Positions 33,276 to 43,203 of a DNA stretch of 64,000 nucleotides are shown piece after piece (position 1 is the first letter of the stretch; every line of letters starts with the position of its first letter). The DNA is from Eudorina sp. 2006-703-Eu-15 (taxonomy: Eukaryota; Chlorophyta; Chlorophyceae; Chlamydomonadales; Volvocaceae). The position numbers and the translations under genes were made by a program. Location: the NCBI GenBank assembly GCA_003117195.1, contig BDSI01000070.1, forward strand, positions 558,501 to 622,500. The letters are read 5' to 3'. Below the pieces are notes generated by a model. It did no database searches. It was given only the letters and a program-made list of their open reading frames with translations, and had not been told where the DNA came from.

Positions 33276-36049
33276 AGCGTCCGCACCACACACCGCACAA
33301 CCGCATGCCCACATGCGACTCTCAAGCGATCCGCGCATCGGCGCACACCTGCAATGCCTTGCAGCACCTCGTCGCGGCGCGCCTCTCAATGTCCGACAAC
33401 AGCTGGTCCACAGCAACGTCAGTCAATGCTTTGTCCTAGTGTGACGGGCTCCTCCGAGCTCAGCTGCGCCATAGATGTACGCAAACGTCCCGCTCGGACA
33501 CTCACGTACATTTCGGCAGACGGCTCATGCAGCTCTCACATTATTCACCTCGGAGAAGTCGAGCACCCGCCGGGAACATGAGCAACCCCTGCCGTGCGCC
33601 ATAGGACCCCCCGCGCCCGCCTGCTTAAGAAACAGTGTGCACAGAATATTTACGACTATGTACATTGCCTGCATTGCCAAACCGCGTCGAGCCCACATCA
33701 TGGCTGTCTGTGTCTGTCCTGGACCTAACGTATGCTTGGCGACCCAAAATTCCCGAAGGGGGAGGGGCCGCAGCCTGTTGGAGGGTCGTCACGAACGGCT
33801 GCGTGACGAAGTCGTGTCAGCGCACGGTTGCCCACATACCCCGACCCAAGGTATCACTACGACCTCGGAGGCCCCGGACGCGCTGCAGGATATGGCCGGG
33901 CGCCAGCACGGTTTGCATGGGCCGCAGGAGGCAGTGGCGGGGCGCCGGGAGGCAGTGGCGGGGCGGCCCCAGGAAACTGATGGGCCAAATTAGGAGCTGA
34001 CAGTGGTGGTGGCTGGGCTGCTAAGGATCCTCGGAACTGCAACTCACGAGCTTCCTGACAGATGGCGCAGCAGTGGCACCTGCAGACCGGGGTTGACGGA
34101 CAACTTCAGGTCAGTTCAGGTACAACTTGTGGACGGGCAAACTGGCTTTCAAACGTTGTCGTACCAAACACTTACCAAAAGTGCACACAGAAATCACTAC
34201 ATGGAACTTCTTGTATCGCATACTTCATTCGCAATGTCCGCCTTGTGGTCGCCGCGAAGCAGCAGCGTGCCAGCCAGCAACACGAAAAATGTAGACAACA
34301 ACGTGGCCAGAAACCATCGCCATGCAGCCTCTGATGCGTATCACCATATAATGCGCACGGCAGGAAAGTCCCGAGACAGCATATATAGCAACTTCCACCG
34401 CATTTACACAGGCTTCTGTCGAACGACGACAGCGTGTTTATGGGGGCATGCGCTGCCATGAATTCCAAGATTTCTGGATAATGTATGTACAAAATGATTA
34501 CTTAATGTGAATATTATAATTGCAGCCCCTGAGACGGTTACAGCGGGTCATGGACGAAACGTAACGGCGAATTTCCAGTCCCATCTCTGTGGTTCCAGTA
34601 TAAAACTGCGAACCCTTTTATATTATTTTATCACAATCGGACAACTATTAGCCTCTATCGCTCCGCTCATCACGGAGTCATACTGCAAGCATCGCTCCGA
34701 AGTCTTGTCCAAAATCCTCCTGCATAGGGCACGCGAGCGGGACCGTGTGGGCGAACGGGGATACCTGTCGGCTGCGACAATTCAAGCAACTCCGATATCC
34801 ATGCCCGGGGTTGCAACTGCAAGCGGGCTGCCGGGGTCGGACTCAACTGGACGATGCACAGATCCCCCCATAGCCGGCTTGCCGCGCTGGTCGCTGTCGC
34901 TGCTAGCGGATGTGCGCGCCCCTGGTGTGCTTGCCTGGTGCGCCCACTGCTCCTTACGTGCAATTATACAACCTGTGACGCCGGGTTCTATCGGCAGCTC
35001 CCTGCAGCTCTGTGGTGGGCATTATCATAAGTGGAGCCTTTCATGGCAGCCAGTGGGCAATACCCGTTGGAGCACTCGGGACTCGGGTCCACCTTGTAAC
35101 GATTACTACTACATTTAGTTTACGGCAGGTCTGACGGCGTAACGTCAATGGTCTTGGTTTCTCACATCTCACATGACTTGCATGGCGGCTTGCCACTAAT
35201 CGTATGTACAAGCGGCCGTTGCGGTCGCATTCTGCCGTACCTCAGATGCCGTATGTTGACTTTCACGGCAACGCTTACTCAGACGAGTGACAACGTCTGA
35301 CAGGGCCTTACTCGGAGTCCTTAGGAAGGCGGACCATTGCGTCGGCGTGGCTTGTGGCTGGTTCCAGAGGGGGCGGTTCCGGTCGCTATGCATGCCCACC
35401 ATATGACAATGCTGCTTTTCAGCGCTGTTGCAAAACCGGCAGACCGGGCTAATTATTCGTGCATCCCATACGCTCCGCTCGATGCCGCACTTATGACACC
35501 AGAAGGAGCTTAAAGCCAACAGACCCAATCAACCGACCGACCGAACAGCCCCGAACCTGTCACAAACATTTGTCGAGCGTGATATGTACCGTACGTTGTC
35601 ATTCCTACGCCAAATACGCGGTTTTGCCGTTCATTAAATTAAAAGGCATATGGCACGACAGCAGGAAATAGGCACTGTTGATTTGAATGTGTTTCATGCA
35701 CACCCCGATTTAAGTTGCCGCTGCCCGCTGCCGCATAAATGATTGCTTACTGCGTTGCTTAAAGTTCTGGAGACGTGGAATGATACGAGTATGAATCCTC
35801 GGCAGCGTCCAAGAGACCCTAGGGTCGGCGAGATTGTGCCTGAGAGCCTGACCAAGTCAAATATTATGAACTGAATTGTGGACACGTTATGCGCGGCCAT
35901 CGTTGTTTTCTGTGAGGTTCGCTTTTGTTGAGTCGACTTCCCGGCAGCCCGCGCGGCCTTCCGGGACGCGCCGAAGGAGCCGCGCTTTCCACATAATCAT
36001 ATCAGACAGGGACCAAACTGAGGCTCAACGAAGCGACTTCCGCGCGGAT

Positions 36050-39000
36050 ATGGCGGCGGCAGCGGCCCCCAGCCAGGCCTCGCGCCAATCCGCCGCCGCT
36101 CCTGGTCTCGACGCGGATGATGATGTTCGGAAGCTGCTGCGGGTGGCGACCCGGATCGTGCTGTGCGAGACGTCGCGGCCCAGCTCTGCTCACGGCTCGT
36201 CGCCTTCCTTCCCCGGTGTCGGGCAGATCACCGCGGCCAACCTGGAGACGGCGAGCGCGCTGTGCTCCAAGCTCACCGGCGTCTGGACCTGCGCCGGATC
36301 GGTGGTGCTGTTGGCCAAGCTGCTGTCGGTGGCGATTCGCCGAGCGGCCGAACCCGGAGCCGACGCCGCGGGACAGGGCCCGGGCCGCGCGGCGTTCGCG
36401 GACCTGGCGGCTTCGATCCTGGAGTCCGCTTGGAAATTCTATTGGCTGGAGTGCATAAGAACCGAAGAGGCAGCGACCAAGCAACGGCTGCATCACCTCA
36501 GAAATGCCTTCGCGCGGGCGCTGATTCGCTCCGATGCGTTTCGCTGCTTCGCGCGTGTCGCGGCCGTACCACCGCCGGCGGCGACGGCGGAGGAGGTGGC
36601 GGCGGCTCCGGAACCTTCTGCGTCCGAAAACACAGAAACCATGAGCTGGGAAAGATTAATGGCGAACGTTGGCGGGCATTTAGGTAACTTTCTGTATTGG
36701 ACGACGTCTCACGCTTCGGACGCGTGCTCGGCGGACCCGGCGCCCCTGAACGTGACCCAGATCGTCTCGGCGCTGAATGACTCACAACTTCTGGAGCACC
36801 TGGCCGAGATCGCTATCAACCACCCCTGGAGCTCCCCTTCGCATCTGGTTTTGGTGCTGGAAGCCCAACGTATGTTCGACCATTTTGGGATGTTTCGACA
36901 GCACGTGCGTGAAATCCCGTTGGGGCGCTGGCGGCAGTTCACGACGGCCGCAGCCGCGGTGGCAGCGGTCCACTCGTACGACAGCGGCACCGTGTACGGC
37001 ATGCCGGAGCACGTGTTGCAGAGTCTTCGGCAAATCCATGACTGCGACGAAGGTCGCCGATACCATTATATTTCTTGCTGGCTTACGCTGCTGGCGCCCT
37101 GGGGCGGTCTGCCGCCCGACCCCCTCCTCAGCGCCTCCGCGGTGTACGACCTGGCTATGCGGATGTGCGGGTGCTGCCTCAACCGAGCCGCGCATGAGGA
37201 CGCGGAGGAGGGCTGCGAGGAGACCAGCACAGCTGGGAGCCCGGGCGGAAGCGGCAGCGGCGGTGGCGGCGACAGCGGCTCTGGGAGCGGCGACAGCAGC
37301 GGCACCAGTGGCGGCGGAGGAGGAGGCGGAGGCGCGGAAGCTATCGGCGGGACCGCCAACACAGGCACTGGCGCGGGGGAGGCGGCTCATGAGGACAGCA
37401 AATCAAAACGGAGTGGTGACATGTATTGTACTGGGGCTTGCTCTGGTATACACCGATGATCCCGTTGGGGTCCGCTGTAACATTCATTCATTCATGTATT
37501 GGTTCGTCATACAGGGCGAGCATTGTGAGATCGCCCTCAAAGCGCTGTCCCTCGCTCACGACGTCTTCCTGGCGCGATGGAGCAGCCGCCGGGAGCCGCA
37601 GCCGCGGGCCGCGGGGGTCGCCGCTGAGGCTGCGGCCCCGGCGACGGGCGCACCCCCGGCGGCGTACGACGAGCCCCTGTGTGAGATTGTCGACGACGGC
37701 AGTGGTTCCGGAGCGCTGGTGCGACCGGCCCGCTGGTGGCGCGAGGCCGTGAGGGCGCTGCACCTGGGGGCGACGGCGGTTCCGGAACTGTACGGAGTCC
37801 TAGATATCGTACCTAACGCCGCAGCCCTGGTACGGGATCGGGTGTTGGGCAGCGGCCCATTCGCAGAGACCCTGCCAGGTGAGGAAGGTTGTACGAATGT
37901 TGCCATCATCGGTCGTATTCTGGGGGGCACGATGTACTGCAGTCTCAGCTTTGCCGCGTATGCCGTTATCGCACACACTTCGGCCGGTGCACATCCTTTC
38001 ATAACTGGCCCCTTCCCCTTCCCTTTCCCTTCCTGGAGGGGTACGAGTCCTGGCCCTGTTCGTCCTCCTGTACGGCACCGATGCACAGCACAAGTCAATA
38101 TTGGGAGACCATCTCTTACCCCAAACGCGATCAAAGCCCAGTACCCCGGTATTGTGTTGTGCGGCCTGCTGCCCTTGCTCCAGTCAAACAGGGGATGCCG
38201 CACTGCCGCCAAGCATGCGGATGTGCCCTTTCGGCTACCCGCCACCCTCCCTGGACTCAACCTTGCCCGGTCGCAGCACGCAGCACTGGCCCTGCCCGAC
38301 TCCCCATCTTCCCCGTGCCGCCTCACATTTCATTTCATATTCCCCGCCGCCGCAGCTCGGTTGCCCGCCACCCCGCCGCCCGACATCGCGGCCGCCCTCT
38401 CCGCCGGTCTGGTCCCCGCCCTGGAGCACTTCCTGCGCGGGGCCTTCACCCTCAAGTCCGACAACGTCAAGAAGTTCCTGTCCGAAGACAAGCTGGCCCT
38501 AGTCGGCAGCCTGTTTTCCTGGCCGCAGCTGGGCTGGCTGATGGCCTACGGCGAGTCGCCCCAGGTGGCGGCGCTGCTGGGGACGTTGGGGCACATCGGG
38601 AGGGTCGTGCGCCAGGCGGCAGGGCAGCAGCGGGACAACACCGACTTGGTCGACTTGCACCACCGAAGCATGCAGGCCGCAAGGGCCGGCTTGGAGTGGG
38701 TGGCGATAGCGGCGGCAACGGCGGCAACGGCGGCGGTGGCTAGGGCGGCAGGGCGGCGGGCCGCTGGTGGCGCTGACCAAGGCGGCAGCCGCCGTGTGTG
38801 GGGCGGACGCGGGTACGGCACCGGCGGTGCTGGCGGCGGCGTCAACGGGCCGTCGGTAGAGGCCCCGACCGACCCGGCGGGTCGGCAGGTGCTGCAGCTG
38901 CTCACATTCGCCGTACAGTCGTGGATGTCCGAGTGGACGCCGGTTCTCGCGGCCAGCTTGGCCAAGGCCTGCGTGCCGTACAGGCCACGGAACGCGCCCA

Positions 39001-39818
39001 GTCGTGATCTGCCGCCATCCCCGGGGTGCATACGGGACACGTTGTGGTTGGTGGGCCTTATCCTGGACCAGCTGGACCGCCGTACCGCCACCGCCACCTC
39101 CGCATCTCTGATCGCCGCCTCGGATGGGAAAGACTCTGCGGTCACGGCACCGTCGGCGTCGGTGGCGGAGGCGGCAGCTGCGGCGGCGACAGGGCCCTCG
39201 GGGCTCCGTCCGCGGCGGCGACGTGGCGGAGGCGGCCTCGGAGGCAGCGACCCGGGCTGCGGCGGGACCACACCCAGGGTGCAGGTGCAGAGCCCGATGA
39301 TGGGAGCCGCGGTGAGGTCGGGCGACGAGGCGGCGACAGCCGGTACGGCAGCGGCGGCGGCGGCCTCCGATGACTGGGCGGGGCTGCTGACTGGGCGGGC
39401 GGCGGTGCCGCAGCTGATCTGCCGGGTCGCCGACGCCGCCGGCCGCGGCGTGGTCCGGACCTCCGACCTGCGGCCGCTGCGCCGCGTCTGCTACCAGATG
39501 CTGCTGCTCTGCGGCCCCGCCATGGCGGCCGTACTGCGCGAGGGGGTGCCGGCATGCGGCGGCGGCGCCGGTGTTCCGAAGCCTGTGCAGGTGCTCAACG
39601 GGGTGTACGGCACCAAGGGCCTGCATCCGGACCCGCAGCTTATGGCGCTGGTACGCACCGCGAGGGACGGAGCAGCGCCGCTGACGGGCGTGCACGTGCC
39701 GCCGGTGAGGCCGCTGCCGCCACGGGCGTCGTCCTCGTCTTCGGAGCCGTACATGTCCGTCGCCGATCTGTCCCTGCCGCCGCTGAGCGAGGTGCTTGCC
39801 CTGGGTCCGAGCAACTGA
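36050..39818 (+). pseudogene. Left copy of unrecognised ~1,070-residue protein gene, interrupted by a small insertion
   Basis: Two exons equivalent to the right copy: 36050-37878 and 38356-39818. Exon 2 is the same length (1,463 bases) as in the other copy. Exon 1 is disrupted by a ~65-base element plus its duplicated target (37421-37501), adding a net 73 bases. This shifts frame and gives a stop at 37457-37459, leaving ~469 residues. No in-frame splice can remove the insert, since it contains no AG and the first downstream AG (37514) leaves the frame wrong. Otherwise the frame is open on both sides, so the disruption looks recent. It may still be transcribed or make a truncated protein. The family description is under the right copy. 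Confidence 0.65.
37421..37501 (+). mobile_element. 65-bp tailed retroposon-like insertion with 8-9 bp target-site duplication
   Basis: ATGTATTG at 37421-37428 is repeated at 37494-37501 (CATGTATTG if nine bases are counted). The uninterrupted site exists once in the right copy at 58387-58395 on the opposite strand, which proves an insertion. The insert runs TACTGGGGCTTGCTCTGG..., then hairpin GATCCC-GTT-GGGGTC (37458-37472), GCTGTAAC and an (ATTC)3 tail. It matches the 19.2-kb copy with about four differences. Confidence 0.85.
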
Positions 39819-40277
39819 GAGCGACTTGCCGGGACTGGGACAGGGACTGCCCACTGCCGTACCCTTAGGGATCATGGCTGGTTGGGTGGGCGCAAGGCGG
39901 CCAACTTGTTTCAACACGAAAAGGGGTTGGAGGATGTCCCAGGGAGGTTGTGCGGGCCGCGCTTGGGACGGGGATTGGCCCCTGAGCTGTGTGGTACGCA
40001 GGGGTGGTATGACGTCGTGGTATGGCGTGTCAAGGAGCGCATTTGGGGCGTTACTGCTTCCGCACGAAGGAGGCTGGGGACGCTCTGGAGGTTTGCGTCC
40101 GAACGCAGGGACGGCTGGGAGGGGCAGGTGCTCGCTGACGTGTGGCTGTAAAAGGAGTACCCCGAGGGCGCTCGTCGCCGGGATGCATGCAGGCGGTGGC
40201 GATGTGCGGAGGAGGGAAACAAACCCTGAGTGGGTGCATCGTACGACGCGTGCGGCGGTTAGAGGTGCCTTCCCTGG

Positions 40278-40480
40278 GTCCGAGGAACTGAGGACGACTT
40301 CCTGGGACTGCTGGAACAGGCACGGGGACGTGGGCTGCCGTACCATTGGGTATCATGGCAGGTGGGGAACTTGGGATGGGGGCAAGGCGGCTAGCTTGTT
40401 CAACACGGGAAGGGGAGAGGGAGGGAGGGAGGGAGCGCCGCGCTGGGGACGGGGCCTGGCTCCGTGGCTGTGAGGGCATT
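40278..40480 (+). repeat. Diverged third copy of the duplicated gene's 3' end
   Basis: CCCTGGGTCCGAGGAACTGA and the following ~180 bases resemble 39797-39990 (CCCTGGGTCCGAGCAACTGA...GGCAAGGCGG...TTCAACACG). The stop codon and flank are copied but none of the upstream coding sequence, so it is a fragment about 480 bases downstream of the first. Confidence 0.65.
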
Positions 40481-42570
40481 CAGGGGTCGTTAAACAGATT
40501 GCATGGCGTGAGAAAGATGGAGCGCGTTGGGGGTTAAATTGAAAAAAGAAATAAACCCGAAGAACGAACCCAGGCACACCCAGCACAACTCAGTATACTT
40601 GCGTGGTGCGGTACCTGCATAGCAATGGAAAGATAGACACCGTGCGCGGGCGCGTGGCGGCGCGGCCGTGCTGCCGCCGGTGCAGTAGCAAGCAAAATGC
40701 GAACCCGACTCAACCCGAAAAGGACAGATACTTTACCGACCTGTGGTGGTGGAAGGGGTAGCCGCGCCGCGAGCTATGTCCGAGGTCATGGCGATGCACA
40801 GAGGGAAGCCGAGGAACGGAGTGAGCGGGCGCGGTGTGAGAGGGGCAACTACAGTACGGGAACAACAAAAACAAAACGGTATGCGTTGGGGGGCGTTACT
40901 CTTCCCGCACAGAGCGGGCGGGGGCCGCCCATGAGGCGTTTGAGGGCCGGTGGGGGGGACTCTCGAACCGGGGGACGGCTCCTCGGGAGTCGTCGGGACG
41001 GATTGCTGGTGGCCGCCGACGTGCCGACGTGCTGTCAGAGGGCTGCACACGTCCCTCCACACGAAGTACTGCTCACGAGCCTGATGGAGGTACTGCAGCC
41101 TTTCCTTCGGTTGCTCGGTTGATACCGTAAGGCCCGAGAGGGCACCGGAGGCCCCCAGTGCCAGGCTGCGGAGCAATTGATGCAGCGGTGGCGTCAGTGC
41201 CTGTTGGGGCGTTCGTTACATGGACGTGTAAAGTCAAATACTTTGGCCTCACAGCGGCGCCCCCAACTACCTGCACTACGGGCCCCTCTAGCGTTCCGCC
41301 GGTTCACAACACAACACAGCGGGGTGAGTTACGGCGGACGGCCCCCTGTAGGCCCCGCTCCTCTCTCTCTGTGTTTGACGCTTGTTTGACTGCATGGTAT
41401 CCCCCCGGCGGCCACTGGCATCGTCCTCCGCCTCCCCGCTCTGATCTGCCCACAAGGCCGCACCAGACGGATCGGCTGGGGCGGGCAGCCTAAGGCCCCG
41501 CATTGGCAGCCGCGCACGCCATCCCACCCCACCACGCCCCGCGAAGTTAACTCCTGTTGTTTCGGATCACCTGCCTACCGGCGCGAAGCCGGTACCGACC
41601 CCGTCCGCCTCGAAGTAGCCTGTGCGGCGTATAGTGACTAGGCACCCGCTATTGGCATATAACCTGGCTAGGCTAATCAAAGATAGATAACACAGGCAGG
41701 ATGATAGATAGACTGGACCCCTGGGCCACCTTCCAAGCTTCCATGCAAGCCCGCCTTCGCACGCTCCACGGCCGTGGCGGGCCGTATTGGAGCCTAAGCA
41801 ACGACAAGCCCGGGGCTGGTGGGAGACACAACTAGAAATGAGAAAAAACCCCAACCGTCGCCCATGCAGCGCCAACTCCCGTCGGAGACCGTCTCGGCGT
41901 GTGATTCGATATTGTGTGTTCGTCGCAACTGTCAACGGTGAGCAACTGGTCAACCGCCAACGCACAATGCAACTGCCATGTAACCTGTGGCCAGCAACTC
42001 CTCACGAACAGGATGGAAGGACATGGGTAAAACCTGACCGCACTGGGCTCATAATAAGCCGGGAGCGGCAGCCCGTACCGTACGCCCGTACGGCACGGGC
42101 CGTACGTACACTGGTGCGGGCGCCTCTTAGGGTCCTCCTGGCTTGACATCACACTAGACAGCCTTGGCGCGCTTGCCTACTGGCCTGTTTCGCGTTGGCA
42201 ACAGCAGGTAGTTCTACGAATGCCTCCCCTCTCCGAAACACCCGACGCCAACGAGCTGTGGTCTGAATCAAGGGCAGCCAGCGACATCAAAGAAGAGTTC
42301 ATTCCAAGGAAGCGCCACCAAGCGCGACCCGTCATCGGCCGCACCGCCCTAATCTCACACGACGATCGGCGTCGTACCACCGCCACATTCCAATCGCCGT
42401 ACACACACCCGTACATGGGTGGTTTCGGACGGGTTCCTCGCTAAACACATGTGCATGACGCCTCACAAAACCCTTTTTCACCCCCGGTACGGTAGGTGTA
42501 CGTGGCAGGCGGCCCCGCGCATTGCAGCGGCGCTCGAATCCGACAGACCCGACTGGGTTTGTGTGCGTGT

Positions 42571-42601
42571 GGGTGTGTGTGTGTGTGTGTGGGGGGGGGG
42601 G
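42571..42601. repeat. (GT)n and G11 low-complexity run
   Basis: A GT dinucleotide run leads directly into eleven G residues (42591-42601). Simple repeat, no function assigned. Confidence 0.8.
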
Positions 42602-43203
42602 TCGGAGGTATTGCGCCCCAATCCCCTCACCCGGGGTGTGGATCTGGGCTTTATTCTCAGTCCGACCCTCACCCTACCGACCAGCCAGCAAGGGTTGCAC
42701 GAACCCACAAACACAGGCACACAAATACACGCGCACAAACAACAAAAACACACGCACAACCGCGTAACCACGCCAGCGGCGTACGCGAGAGGGACTCTAG
42801 AGGCAACCATGCAACCATGGAACCCATGAATGGCACCGCACCGGCGTTCGACGTCGCGTCGGCGGCCGTGCGCGCAGCCCACGTCGGTCGGGAAGCAGCC
42901 GGGTCGCCGCGGCGCTCCTGCGTGGGCTCGATCCGACCGTCCGTCCGTCCGCCTAGCCCGCGGTTCGCACACACGGGCCGCGGACGGCAAAACTACCTTT
43001 CAGCCCCTCTCGTGCGGGGCGATGCTGCAACACGGATGCTGCTACCGTAATCCTACTAGGAATCTAAAATCAGGGCTTCGGAGCGCGATGTGCGGCGGGC
43101 CCGACAGGGCCCGACGGCCCTCATCCCATGGCCACGACCGGCATGGCGCACACCAACTCAAGCCGCCGCTCCCCTCCCCCGCTCACAAGGTGTGTGCGAG
43201 CGC

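Larger units (their letters stand above)
31959..36049. other. 4.1-kb stretch without a supported gene
   Basis: Follows the MON1 stop. Contains a 31-base minisatellite (32357-32449), a hairpin repeat (about 33243-33275), an AT-rich patch (about 34480-34640) and, on the minus strand, an open frame (35196-35528) with zinc-knuckle-like cysteines but no ATG. The inverted-duplication arm begins at about 35925. No convincing exon series. Confidence 0.5.
35925..40270 (+). repeat. Left arm of ~4.3-kb inverted duplication
   Basis: Matches the reverse complement of about 55750-59880 across the 5' leader, both exons, the intron and the 3' flank of the unrecognised gene. For example, the 3' flanks share CTGAGAGCGACTT and, later, GGCGGTGGCGATGTGCGGAG. 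The arms are separated by ~15.5 kb and have diverged by base changes and small indels. A diverged third copy of the 3'-end block occurs in tandem at about 40278-40480. Confidence 0.85.
39819..43203. other. 3.4-kb stretch without a supported gene; repeated gene-end fragments
   Basis: Begins with the 3' flank of the left duplicated gene. TGTAA at 40148-40152 could be its poly-A signal. A diverged copy of the gene end and flank appears at about 40278-40480, and the block around GGGGCGTTACT (about 40046) recurs at about 40896. Further right lie a (GT)n/G11 run at 42571-42601 and no exon series. The coiled-coil gene (-) ends at 43204, so its 3' UTR is here. Confidence 0.5.

Noticed and set aside
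34507..35118. 203-codon plus-strand open frame in AT-rich DNA
   Set aside because: Starts at GTG, has no recognisable domain and no neighbouring exons; probably random in a locally AT-rich patch.
37428..37514. Possible new intron created by the 65-bp insertion (GTACTG donor, ATACAG acceptor)
   Set aside because: Removing these 87 bases leaves the reading frame 14 bases short relative to the intact copy, so it does not restore the protein.
38499..40346. 615-codon open frame on the minus strand
   Set aside because: Antisense shadow of exon 2 of the left duplicated gene. Its mirror (56011-57393, plus) occurs opposite the right copy, and both are products of GC-rich codon usage.
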